Shown: one piece after another, positions 48,321 through 59,082 of the stretch
Numbering within the stretch: position 1 is the first letter of the stretch
How the letters are laid out: the number at the start of each line of letters is the position of its first letter
DNA from: Myotis daubentonii
Taxonomy: Eukaryota > Chordata > Mammalia > Chiroptera > Vespertilionidae
Assembly: GCF_963259705.1 (NCBI RefSeq)
Contig: NC_081844.1
Coordinates: 48,717,501-48,781,500 of the forward strand
Reading direction: 5' to 3'
DNA length: 64,000 bases
Translations under genes and position numbers: made by a program
Notes under the pieces: generated by a model
The model's input: the letters and a program-made list of their open reading frames with translations, nothing else
What the model was told of the DNA's origin: nothing
Database searches by the model: none

Positions 48321-48493
48321 TATATTTGTGTTGGAAAACATTACCAAAATTTTATATACTATTATGTTTTCAATGAAGAACCTAAGCCATTGCATGGTTG
48401 GCACAGTTTTATTTTTTTATGTGATAAAATAATCAAAAACATATAGACTAATGTAACCAATAATTCCTACTCCCTAATTCTTTAAAACAATAT

Positions 48494-48960
48494 TGTTATA
48501 GGTACCTCTCACCGGCTCCAAAGAGGTGTTCCTGGACAGCCCTCTGAGCCAGTGGAAAGGGCTGTCCCCAACCTCGATCCTTGTCTCTTCGTACAATTGA
48601 ATTTATACTAGAGACCTTGACTGCATTGTGAAAACCCAATTTATTAAAGCAATTAAAGCATGCACCTTTATTGAAAAAGCAAAGCAAGCAAACCTATATG
48701 TCTGGCTTATGAAACACAGACAGGCTCTCAGCTAATCTGAAGATAGTTAGGTGGGGGCGTCTGAGGCATTATATACCCTCCTATCTATAGGCTTTACAAT
48801 TCCTCTGTTGACTATTTTGGTACAGATTAATTTTCAAGATCTTTTATTTTATTCTAATTTTTTTACTTTGTTGTGGCTATCCCATAATTCATGAAAAGCA
48901 CCTGGCAACTTTATCTTGCCAAGCCTTGAGACCGCTCACTTCTCTGCTTAGGGAGTAAAA
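48494..48960 (-). mobile_element. LTR-like block (candidate)
   Basis: On the minus strand a tatataa box (48769-48775) precedes AATAAA signals at 48667-48672 and 48640-48645 by about 100 bp. The block then runs to ..cctataaca at 48494. That spacing fits a retroviral LTR with R of ordinary length. The left (U3) limit and target duplication are not found, so this is a candidate only. Confidence 0.35.
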
Positions 48961-49986
48961 GGACCCTTTTTTTCTTTCCCCCTCCCCCCTCCCTTTCTGC
49001 ATTTTCTCATTTGGGAGTTTTTTTGTTTGTTTGTTTTGTTTTGTTTGTTCGTTTTTTTTAACCATTTGCTCTTTCATCTGTGGCTGGGGAAGATAATGGT
49101 TTGTTAGTTACAATTTGGCTGCAAACTGCCACACTGTTTAGCCTTGTTTTAACTTTCCTGTCTCCTTTTCCCTATTCCTCCTGCCCTGGAATCCTGGAAC
49201 AATATTACTTAGTAGAGTAGTTTGTGCATATATATATCCATTGTATTTCACCCTTGGATCCTTTATGCAGCACTCACACCACCCCTAGTTTTCATTTGTT
49301 CACTATTTTTTGATGGAGAGCTAAGGGACGCCTAAATTTAAAATTCGAACAATGTTTCTGCTTTGAAATACAAGGCCGAAGTTAATTCCTGCAACTTTTC
49401 AACCCAATTGCTCATTTGTTTTTAAAGAAAGTGTTCTTTGTGTTTTAGATCGGGAAATAGCAGCTCATTAAAAGGCTTCAGGAAAGTTAGCCTGAAACTT
49501 GCTTCTTTGTCTATCCTATGGAACAAAAGCTTTATTGATGCTGCGGGATGTTCAGCAAACACTGTGCTCCTTAGGGCACTGGAGAACAGCTATTGCTAAT
49601 GGGCAAGGGAACTAAAAGATAAACCTTTCCACTTCTAGGAGAGAGGCAGCAAGGCACCAGAAATACCCCCTGGGAGGGGCAGAGAGACTTAAGGGACTAC
49701 TCTTCCTGAGACTAGGGGCACAATGGCGCCAAGAACAGCCTTACTCAGAAAAAAGGAAAATGCCTCCTCTTCTTCCCTCTTTCAAAAACACTGAGTAGAA
49801 AATACAAGTAGAATATTGATGGGAGCGGAACAGGAGGAGGACAAGAATCAACTGAAAACTGAAAGCAGGGGATCCTACCACCAAAATGGAAGGAGGAATG
49901 TGGCAGGAAGTAGGTGATGGGTATAAAGAAAAATAACTTCAAGGAGACTCATGGAAACGCATAGCTTGTGTAATAAGTAAAAGCTG

Positions 49987-49989
<3 letters not shown>
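48961..49989. other. Unique DNA, nothing recognised
   Basis: 49330-49740 is high-complexity, repeat-free sequence that could be a conserved non-coding element. No frame of note. Confidence 0.4.

Positions 49990-49990
<1 letters not shown>

Positions 49991-50080
<90 letters not shown>
49991..50080. repeat. Compound (CT)n(CA)n microsatellite
   Basis: About 25 CT units followed directly by 20 CA units, uninterrupted. Confidence 0.97.
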
Positions 50081-50083
<3 letters not shown>

Positions 50084-51749
50084 TGTGCTTACAGATACAG
50101 GTAGAAAAATTAGGAGAACATTTTTTCCCTTGGGGAAAATATTGTTGGGAATCGGAATATCTTATGTATTCAGAGAGTAAGTTATTTCCTGACCCTTACT
50201 CTTCTATCAAAACAGTTTTGGTTATTTTAGCTCCGTGTGTGATTGAAGCATGTGAAGATGCTCGCTCATACTTTTGAGCACTAAAGTTTGAGCTACTGCA
50301 ATGAATAGAAAGCATCAATTTACACAGCAATGAATGTTAACCTAGGTTACGAGCAGTTCCTATTGACTGCAGCATGATTTTATTTAAGGTTAAGATTTAG
50401 TCAAGTTCATCTCCCTACTTGACAACTCAAACAATTCCCTATCACATAGTAAATAAGTCCTTTCATACTCTCATGCCTTCAGGCTTCCCTGGTTCTCAGA
50501 TTTAGGCAATGGATATAAGTAACTGAAACAAAAAATTTTCAGTGGACAATAAAATATATTATTCGACAGAAAGTCTAAAGAAATTTCAAGGGTATTTTAG
50601 AAATGCATAAAAATGTATTAAATTAAATATTGTTGAATATTGATGGTACAGTGTTTTAATAAAAATATTCTGATCTTGTATAATGTTAGATTTCTTAAGG
50701 GTCACAATAGCCCATTTTATTAAACACATAAAAATTATTTCTTGTTTCAAATTATAGTGTTTAATTTTGTGACATTTAAAAATGCATATTTTGAGCTGGC
50801 TATCATTTAATTTTATTTGGCAATATACTACATATAATTAATAAAGTGAATATATTATTATATACATTTGAAATATTATAATAACCAACTTTTAAATATG
50901 AAGTAAGAAACTTTATTAATTTAAGAAAAGAATGACCTTTTTCTGTGACTATGAATATCAATATTTCAAAACTAAAATTCAAATTAACTTCTTATCTAAA
51001 TTTTTCTATGAATCTCTTTTTCAGCATTCCTAATGATATAAAAATTTAAATACCAAAACAATGAATAGAAAAATTTCTTCTGAAATGAATAAGGCTTTTC
51101 TAAATAATGAAGCATATACAGTAGAAGAAAAGTCTTGAAAAGAGATCCAATTGATAGACATTATTTACATTTCATATGAAACTGGTTGTCCCTTTTTTGT
51201 ATTACGCTCAGAAACTGTCATAGACTGTATGCTACTTACCCGCTAGGTAAAAGCAGAGATTTCAGGTGATGGCGATGGGGAAAAAATCCCGTATCCAATC
51301 CACAACACTTAGCAGACTAAAAGGTGGTGGAACCAAGAGTCACCAGATGGGACAGCAGGTATGAGCCAGAATTATCTCCAGCAAACCGACTTGGGGTCAC
51401 TCTAATTATGTCCTATGCTGTCCTGTCTCAGTTACACTTTCGAGAGCTCTGTTTGCTCTGCCTTCGCCACAGACTTCTGGTCCCACGCCTGATAGTTGGA
51501 AAGAAGAGGTAATGAATACAGTTATAGAGATAAGACGGAGCATAGTAGTGAGTTCTGAATAAAAGTTATGAAGAATTGACAAATAGTAACAAGAGCCTGA
51601 ATAAGGCTTTTTTTTAAAGGCCTTTACTGCCCTGGCATCTGAGATGAAAAATCTGAGTGAGGGAATGAGGCACTAGCAATCCACATTACTGTACTGTAGA
51701 TTTTGAAGATTGATGGTCTTTTGTTCTTCTTGTACAGCAAATCGGATAC
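50081..51749. other. AT-rich and unique DNA, nothing recognised
   Basis: 50200-50420 and 51290-51520 are of higher complexity; the rest is AT-rich. No repeat or gene supported. Confidence 0.45.
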
Positions 51750-52193
51750 ATGAAAGAGTATATGGCCTGCCTTAGTGCACTACGTTTATATCTGATTTAC
51801 AAGCTGCATAGGGCTCTCCATCAAAGTAACAGAAAAGATTTCAGTCTTGCTCAGAATGGCATTCTGAGTGTTGTCTTAAGAATGAAATGTGATTTAAAGT
51901 GCATTGCCTTCTTGACAGGGAAATCAAACCCCTCCCCACTGACTATTTTACAACTTATTTCAAATAAGGCCCTCAATTTGTTTTGTGGCAAGTATGATTT
52001 ACTCAGTTCTGACAGACTTATTTTGATGCTGACAGTAGCATCATCAAATAATGGCTCTGTTTTGAAAGGGAAGGTACTAACTTTTGCCTTTGAGCATCTA
52101 ACAGCTTATCACAGGGATCATGTTGCAACTACTAAAAGGCCTACTGTTGCATCTAGAAAGTTACTCCCACCTAAGACTTTAGCTCACACTTAA
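51750..52193 (+). other. 147-codon open frame, not recognised
   Basis: The longest non-repetitive frame in the window (starts MKEYMACLSALRLYL). It has no known domain, signal peptide or membrane segment that I can defend. Composition is like its surroundings and no splice-site context is clear. In 64 kb one frame this long can occur by chance. A single exon or retrocopy of an unknown gene cannot be ruled out. Confidence 0.2.
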
Positions 52194-52405
52194 CCTAGTG
52201 AATATAAATAATGTGTAAGAATTGGAGGCTGCCTAATTTTAGGTTAAGAAAAATAAAATTGACTTGTACTTAAATAGGAACCTCTTAGTGTTTTCACAAA
52301 TTTCACAAAGTTATGATCTGTGTGGTGTTTTGAGAAGTGCTTCTATGACTGTCCAGTCTCAAACCTCCTTTCTAAATAAATACATTTTGAAATAAAGAGA
52401 TAAAG

Positions 52406-52410
<5 letters not shown>

Positions 52411-52456
<46 letters not shown>

Positions 52457-52530
52457 GAAGGAAGGAAGAAAGAAAGAGAAAGAAAGAAGAGGAAAAAAGG
52501 AGGGATAGAAAGAGAGAAAAAGAGAGAGAA
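52411..52530 (+). repeat. (GAAA)n purine repeat
   Basis: About ten clean gaaa/agaa units, then degenerate gaag/gaga runs to 52530. Confidence 0.95.
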
Positions 52531-52974
52531 ACCTTAAAAGAGATATAAAAATCTTAAAGGAATTTCATATATAATTTTATTCTTATCAATGTTTAAAATA
52601 TACTTTTAATTTGAATATATTTTTGGGAAATTCTAAATACATTTTGGGCAGTATTTACATAGGTCTGGAATCTGAGAAGAGTTAGAGTGGTAAAAGGACA
52701 TTACTGTGATACTTGGCCACAATATATCCATGCACATTTTACACCCAAATTGAACATTTATAGCATATATAATGATTTCAGATTCCATTAAATAAATACC
52801 AAATAGTCTATTTTATTTAATATGTAATCTATTATCTGGTAGGGATAAGGTTTGCCTGAGAGTACAAAAATATGTTTAGATGAACTGTTTATCATTTGAT
52901 GAACAGATAGCTAATTTTTCTAAATATCTACACAAATAAATGAAAAATAAAAATGTTAAAATACCAGAGTATAA
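52531..52974. other. AT-rich DNA, nothing recognised
   Basis: No feature supported. Confidence 0.5.
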
Positions 52975-53830
52975 AAAATGTATGAAATACCTAGGTATAA
53001 AACTATTCAAGTATGTACACTATCTCTAACTGAAAATAGGAAAACAGTGATAAGATAAATTAAAGAAAACCTAAATAAATGGAAACGATACCTTGTTTAG
53101 TGATTTGGCTCACTATACCTTTGAAGATACCAACTTCCAAAATTGGTATATGGATTCAGAGAAATATGTACCAATAAATATTCACTATCTTTTAGCTAAA
53201 AGTGATAAGCTTATCTAAAAATAATATTAAAACACAAAAAATCTGGGTTGCCCAAGGCAATTTTGAAGAACAACTAAGTCAGATATTCTACAACTATAGT
53301 TCAAGATTTATTATGAAGCTGCAATAAGCACAATAGTATGCTGTTAGTGCAAGAATAAACAAATAGAACCCAAAGTGCAGGAACAGATGTAGACATAGAT
53401 TTTAGAAGGAAAGGATAGTTTGTTTAGCAATTGTGCTGAGTCACTTTATAGAGAAAATGAATAAATTTTGACCTCCACCTCATATTAATACCAAAATTAA
53501 TTTGTGATGACCTATAAAGTAAATGTGAAAGAAAATACTTAAGGCTTTACAGGAAAAAATTTTTTTGAAAATCATGACATTAGGAGAGTCATATTTTTTA
53601 AAGGCCCAAGAAAGCACTAACCATTCAAGGGTAAAACTGATAAATGCACCTAAATTATTATTAAAATTATATTTACTAAAATAGAGACAATAGAGGATAA
53701 AAAGGGGGAAATAGATGGAAGGAAGTTCATCATACTACATATATCAAAAAATGAATGATACTCAGTGAAAAATACCTCCTACATGTCAAGAAGACAAAGA
53801 TATGGGATTGATTTAAAAATTAGGGAAAAT
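52975..53830 (+). mobile_element. Old L1 ORF2, first piece of a nested stack
   Basis: gaaatacctaggtataaa, aaacctaaataaatggaaac, ttattatgaagctgcaataa and aagaaagcactaaccattca follow L1 ORF2 after the reverse-transcriptase core. Frame fully broken. It is interrupted by a younger L1 at 53833. Confidence 0.65.
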
Positions 53831-53832
53831 TA

Positions 53833-54590
53833 CCACCTCACACCTGTCAGAATGGCTACCATCATTAAATCAACAAACAAGTGCTGCTGAGGATGTGGAG
53901 AAAAGGGAACCCTAGTACACTGCTGGTGGGAATGCAGACTGGTGCAGCCACTGTGAAAAACAGTATGGCATTTCCTCAAAAAATTAAAAATGGAACTGCC
54001 ATTTGATCCAGTGATCCCACTTCTAGGAATATATCATAAGAAGCCTGAAACACTAGTCAGGAAGAACATATGCACCCTTATGTTCATAGCAGCACTATTT
54101 ACAATAACTAAGATCTGGAAAAAGCCCAAATGCCCAATAGCAGATGAGTGGATAAAAAATGCTGTGGTACATTTACGCGATGGAATCCTGTATAAAAGAG
54201 GGATCTCTTACCCTTTGAGACAACATAGAGTAACCTAGAGGATATTATGCTAAGTGAATGAAATAAGTCAGTCAGAGAAAGACAAGTATCACAGATCTTA
54301 CTTTTATGTGGAATCTAAAGAACAAAATAAACTGACAAACAAAATAGATCCAGAGACATGGAAACATACAACAGACTGAAGATCCTCAGAGGGAAGAGGA
54401 GGGGTGGGTGGAAGGAGATCAATCAAAGAGCTTATATGCATATAGGCATAATCCATGGATACAGATAATAGTGGGGTGAAGGCCTGGGAAGGGACAGGAG
54501 AGGAGAGAGGGGTTCAATAGGAATAAAAGGCAACATCTGTAGTACTTTAAACAATAAAGATAAAATTTTAAAAAGAGAAAAAAAATAGGT
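53833..54590 (+). mobile_element. Younger bat L1 3' end nested in the old L1
   Basis: 5'-truncated copy of the ORF2 C-terminus (frame 53990-54238, [17 protein letters not shown]...) and bat-type 3' UTR ending tttaaacaataaagataaaa. Stops interrupt the frame. Short A-rich direct repeats (ttaggg / ataggt) are the best available target-duplication trace. Confidence 0.85.
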
Positions 54591-55012
54591 AAAGAACTTG
54601 CATTTCACATAGGAGGATATAAGCATAGCCAATCAACATACAAAAAAAGTTGTACAGTATCATTACTCACCAGGAAAATACAAATTGAAATCACAGGCAA
54701 CTATATATTAAATTATACACACAATTATATACTCCCCTGAATGATTAAAATTAAAAATATTGGTAACTCATAACAATCATCATTGCAAATTGAAATGCAA
54801 ATTGATGCAACAGTTGTGAAAAACTGTTTGGTTACATCGACTAAATATATACTCAACTATGACAAAGAATATTCTACTCCTACATAACACATAACAAGAG
54901 AAACAAGTGCCTATGTACACCAAAAGGATATATACAGGAACATTCACAACTTTATTCACAAAAACAAGATGTGTGTCAACAGGGAAATAGTCTAGTGACA
55001 TGTTAATATAAT
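54591..55012 (+). mobile_element. Old L1 ORF2, second piece
   Basis: gtaaagaacttgcatttcac, then aaatacaaattgaaatcaca, aaaactgtttggttaca and aggaacattcacaactttat continue in order from 53830. The junction falls mid-phrase. Confidence 0.65.
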
Positions 55013-55023
55013 AGAATATTACA

Positions 55024-55297
55024 CTTGGTGTAATATTTTCCAGGTCTATTCATGCTGTCCCAAAGGGTAAGAGATCCCGCTTTTGGGGGGATGAGAAGAG
55101 ATAAACCAAAGAACTTATATACCTGTATGTATAGCCCATGGACATGGGCAATAGGGTTGTGAAGACATGGACAGGTGGGTAGGGGCTGGGTGGGGGTGGA
55201 AGAAGGGAAATGGGAGATATCTGTAATACTATCAACAATAAAAAGTATATTTAAAACATTAAGAAATGAGTGTATGTGGTTTGCAAACACTAAAAAA
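55024..55297 (+). mobile_element. Second younger L1 3' end nested in the old L1
   Basis: Bat-type 3' UTR (agcccatggacatgggcaat to caacaataaaaagtatattt). Direct repeats agaatattac / agaatactac flank at 55013-55022 and 55298-55307. About 40 bp of non-L1 sequence lies between the first A-rich tail and a second A-run, which could be a 3' transduction. Confidence 0.72.
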
Positions 55298-55575
55298 GAA
55301 TACTACAAAATAATAAAACAAAGAAAATAGTAATACACATGAACATGGATGAATATTATAGGTACTATTTTGCATTAAAATCAAAAGAATGAATTCTATT
55401 CATTTAAAGTTCCAGCACAAGAAATACTTAAAAATCTGATTATTACTTACATAACTCTATATTTTATCTGAGTTATGTTTATATAAATGTATATATCTAT
55501 AAAAAGTCATCAAGCTGTATATTAAATATTAAGAGACTTTAAGTACCTGAATGAATGTTATAAGCATCATTCTCA
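55298..55575 (+). mobile_element. Old L1 3' end, third piece
   Basis: gaacatggatgaatattata and agtcatcaagctgtatatta fit the ORF2 end and 3' UTR of an old L1, completing the copy begun at 52975. Confidence 0.6.
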
Positions 55576-55849
55576 ATAAGATAAAAAAAGAATGTCAAAT
55601 TAATGAATAGAAAATAGAAATGAGAAAATATATTTTAAAAATTTGAAGTTAATTAAAATATATAGAAGCATTATATAAAGAAAATTAAAATAATTTTGTT
55701 AAAAATAAAATAAACTCATTAAAGAATTAGGGATATGGATCAAGAAAAGAAGAGAACATATAAACATTTAATGTCTGTAATGACAAAGGAAGTATCACAA
55801 TTTATCCTATAAGCATCAAAGATAAGAAGATATTATGAAATATCTTATT

Positions 55850-56284
55850 AGAAAATATAAATGAAATTGATTATTCCTAGTATGAACAGCTATTTTAAGA
55901 AAACATACAAAACTTATAAATAAAATAATCTTAATGAAATCCTAATTATCTTCTTTTCACAAAGATGTCCAAGCTCACTGGCCAGTTCTACCTAACTTTT
56001 ATGGGAAAACTAACACCAATCTTATGACAATTATTTCAAAGAATAGAAAAGAGTGATTTCTCCCAATGTGTTTTAGCAGTCCTCATACTTTTGCTACCAA
56101 ACCCTGACAAGAATATTACAGGGAAAGATCATTTGAGGCCAAATTCTTAATGAATGTAGATGCGAGAACAGAATATGAGGAAAGCAGTTCATTTTAAATC
56201 AAAGGGATATATTTATATCATATGATATCATAAACAACTTAGGTTCTTCCATGAACTGTTCTGTTATTATAATATTTGAAAATA
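55850..56284 (+). mobile_element. Another old L1 ORF2, left part
   Basis: ctggccagttctacctaact, ctaccaaaccctgacaagaa and cttaatgaatgtagatgcga follow ORF2 inside the reverse-transcriptase domain. It is split by the Helitron at 56285. 55576-55849 before it is AT-rich without a call. Confidence 0.65.
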
Positions 56285-56532
56285 TCTCTCTATATAAAAG
56301 GCTAATATGCAAAGTGTCCCAGTGGGAGTTTGACCAGGAGACTGGGAATTCTATCACTCGCTATGATGTACACTGACCACCCGGGGGTGGTGCAGCTGGG
56401 GAAGGGAAGCCCTGGCTGGCAGCTGGGGAAGGGAGGCCCCGGCCGGCAGCCAGAAGATCCTGATCCACCCTGATTGCCTGCCAGGCCTAGGGACCCTACC
56501 TGTGCACAACATTTTGTGCACTGGGCCTCTGG
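56285..56532 (+). mobile_element. HeliBat-type Helitron nested in L1, 248 bp
   Basis: Starts TC (tctctctatataaaaggcta) after A; ends CTGG at 56529-56532, a CTRR-compatible variant, before T. Hairpin tgcacaacattttgtgca. The CTCF-like core is degenerate (ccacccgggggtgg). Confidence 0.9.
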
Positions 56533-56871
56533 TATTTATATAATCTGTCACGTTAACAAAACAAACAAGTCATAAACTTTTCAATATATGCAGAAAGCCA
56601 TCTAATAAAGAGAAGGGAACTGCCTTAATCTTCCTTAATCTTAATAAAGGGTTTCTATTTTTAAAAAATCCTTCAGCAAACATCATTATTGATGGTGAAT
56701 TTTTGAGAGCTTTTGCTCAGAATTCATGAATAAGACAAAGATGCTCAACTATCAGACATCTTATTGGGTCTATTAGATATTCTCTTAAAGAAAGAAAAAT
56801 AAATTATATTAAGATTAGAAAACAAGAAAAGGACTACATTTTCAGATATCATAATTATATACTGGTAAATA
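56533..56871 (+). mobile_element. Old L1 ORF2, middle part
   Basis: Continues the ORF2 reading order: caatatatgcagaaagccat, tcattattgatggtgaattt, gaataagacaaagatgctca and ttttcagatatcataattat. The last phrase is the place of the reverse-transcriptase F/YADD motif, here decayed so both catalytic aspartates are not kept. A second Helitron interrupts right after it. Confidence 0.68.
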
Positions 56872-57167
56872 CTAGAGACCTGGTGCACGAATTCATGCAT
56901 GGTGGGTCCCCGTGACCTGGCCAGTGATCAGGGCCAATCGGGGCCGTCTTGCACACTCCTGATTGGGGCTGATCGTGGCCAGCTGACCAGGGGGAGGTAC
57001 TATAGCAGGTTGGCTGGCAGGCTGCAGAAGGTTGGATGTAGGAGCACACTCACCACCAGGGGCAGCTTCTGTATTGAGCTTTTGCCCTCTGGTGGTCAGT
57101 GCATGTCATAGCGACCAGTTGTTCGGTCAACCCATCATAACAGTCGCTTGGGCTTTTATATATATAA
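56872..57167 (-). mobile_element. HeliBat-type Helitron nested in the same L1
   Basis: CTAG at 56872-56875, hairpin tgcacgaattcatgca, and 5' end decayed to cttttatatatataa near 57167. Carries a CTCF-like inverted pair. Confidence 0.88.
57053..57095. promoter_or_regulatory. Inverted pair of CTCF-like cores
   Basis: ccaccaggggcag at 57053-57065 (one G short) and tgccctctggtgg at 57083-57095. Same paired layout as at 18840 and 24777, slightly decayed. Confidence 0.42.
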
Positions 57168-57545
57168 ATAAAATTTGGAATACCTATCAATAAATTAGAA
57201 TTGAAAGCATGCTAACAATAATAATAATTATTATAGTATTTAACATTATGATATAAAATTAAAATAAGCTTGTAAATTCTAGTGTTTTTTACTGTGAAGC
57301 ATAGCATAACTTCATTTTGTGAGAATAATGTTTCAATCCTTTTCATGTATAAAAGAAAAATTCTAGAATATGACAATCCATTTCTTAGTCTCTAAATTTA
57401 CAAATGTCAAATGAAACACAATTCTGCCAGTTATTTGTCAACATATATACTTTTATATTTTTAAAATTTAATATTTGTTCTCAAGATTATTGGTGTAGGG
57501 TCATATAGGTCTTTAGGCAATCTGTTATTCATATTTAAATATATA
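57168..57545. other. AT-rich DNA, perhaps trailing L1
   Basis: The first ~60 bp may continue the L1 split by the Helitron; the rest is unassigned. Confidence 0.4.
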
Positions 57546-57679
57546 CACAGTGATGGACAAAAGTAGGTTACAGCTCAGCTGTTTGTATGGAAAAAGATGC
57601 AGGTGATGATTATCATAAAAGCATTATTAACTCAAAAGAATATCACTATGACACAGTAAACCTACATTTGAGGCCCCTG
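57546..57679. mobile_element. Mariner-like MITE, 134 bp
   Basis: The left end cacagtgatggacaaaagta and the reverse complement of the right end (caggggcctcaaatgtaggt) are worn inverted repeats. TA flanks at 57544-57545 and 57680-57681. Related in its ends to the element at 40383. Confidence 0.65.
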
Positions 57680-57702
57680 TATGTATATTTTTTTATTTTA
57701 TA

Positions 57703-58496
57703 CTAGTGGCCTGGTGCACAGATTCGTGTACATTGAAAGGAAATCAGGAGCCCACACCCACAAGCCCGGGGAGTTACCACATCCCTCTGAGCTGCCAGAA
57801 AGTTGAGTGGGGAGTTGGTCCTCCTCCCCAAAGCTTCCTGAAAAAATATTTCCAAATGTTCTTTCTGCTGCCAGGGTTGCGCGCCTTGCCGGCCGGGAGG
57901 TCCCCAGTGGACACATTGGGCCGTGCTGGATGCTTTCCACCACTCAGAGCCAGATAAGGTACACTCCAAGGTGAACAATTCAAAGTTAGGGATCTTGCGG
58001 GGGGGGGGGGGGGGGGGCGGGGTGAGGGGGCTCTGTTGCCCACGTCCCCACCCTTCAGATCCATCTCTCTTTGACTTTTACCCTGATTGTCAGTCGCCAC
58101 CTTGTGGCCACTGTTATATTGCTGCCTTCCTCTGAAGCTCTGGGGCAATCGGTAAGAGATGAGATTTGATCTCGATGCCTGAAGCAGAGTTCCAGGAGAC
58201 TGGCAGTGATATCAGGCTCACCCTGGTTACTCCGAGTGTTTGCGCTTCAACCTATCTCTGAAGATTGTAACTGCAGGCTTATGGGGTACCAGGGATGTAG
58301 CAGTGCACTAAGTGGAAGGTGGCTGGGGAGGAGCCCGATCCGGGGCCAGGTGCAGCGCTGCTTCCGCTCGCCAGGGCCCTACTGTGCCTGCTGCCGCTGG
58401 TGGTGGTCAGTGTGCATCATAGCGACTGGTCAACTGGTTGTTCTGGTCATTCTAGTCATTCAATTGTAATGGATGTTTAGGCTTTTATATATTTAG
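57703..58496 (-). mobile_element. Long HeliBat-type Helitron with unusual cargo, 794 bp
   Basis: CTAG at 57703-57706, hairpin-like tgcacagattcgtgta, and 5' end ggcttttatatatttaga closing at 58496. It is the longest Helitron here. About 57740-58390 does not resemble the interior of the others: it has GC-rich parts, CpGs and a 19-G run. HeliBats are known to capture host gene pieces, so this may be a captured promoter or exon fragment. The source was not recognised. Frames of 70-124 codons overlap on both strands and are not called. Confidence 0.88.
57999..58017 (+). repeat. Run of 19 G
   Basis: An uninterrupted G homopolymer, unusually long, in the Helitron cargo. Length may be affected by sequencing error. 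Confidence 0.9.
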
Positions 58497-58858
58497 ATTG
58501 GGATCATTGTCCATAGTTTACTCATTTTTTTCTGAGAATTTTCTGTCATCTTAAGTTCATATAAATTGAGGGCTGGATGTTTGTTTAAATTTTCATGCTT
58601 TATAGGGGAGTGAAAAGTATAATTTATGAACACTAATTTTAAACTGACAGAGTACAGTTATATTTACAGAAAAAATATTTGGAACTTTCCATTATTGGCC
58701 TGTCCATTAAAATAGCTGCTTTGTTTTTCTGTTTCATTTTATATGTATCTTTTATGTAATTTAATTCAAGAAATGTATTTATTGTAGATTTATCTTGAAA
58801 AACAAACTCTTAAGAGTATTGCTTTATCTAACAGTTCACATATGATGGCGGTTTAAAG
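58497..58858. other. AT-rich DNA, nothing recognised
   Basis: No feature supported. Confidence 0.5.
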
Positions 58859-59082
58859 CAGTGGTTCTCAACCTTCCTAATGCCGCAACCCTTTAATACA
58901 GTTCCTCATGTAGTGGTGACCCCAACCATAAAATTATTTTTGTTGCTACTTCATAACTGTAATTTTGCTACTGTTATGAATCGTAATGTAAATATCTAAT
59001 ATGCAGGATGTATTTAAGCGACCCCTGTGAAAGGGTTGTTCGACCCCCAAAGGGGTCGCGACTCACAGGTTGAGAACCACTG
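58859..59082 (+). mobile_element. nhAT element, 224 bp
   Basis: Perfect termini cagtggttctcaacc / ggttgagaaccactg, same orientation as the copy at 3866. gtttaaag lies before it and ctttaaag two bases after, a near target duplication. Confidence 0.9.

Noticed and set aside
51750..52193. 147-codon open frame as a protein gene
   Set aside because: No recognised domain, no codon bias, no splice or promoter context. Listed only as an unassigned frame.
53990..54238. Active L1 ORF2 protein
   Set aside because: Only the C-terminal end of ORF2 is present in a 5'-truncated copy with an interrupted frame.
57698..58148. Overlapping frames in the long Helitron as captured coding exons
   Set aside because: Frames overlap on both strands and none resembles a protein I know. 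Capture is kept as a hypothesis only.
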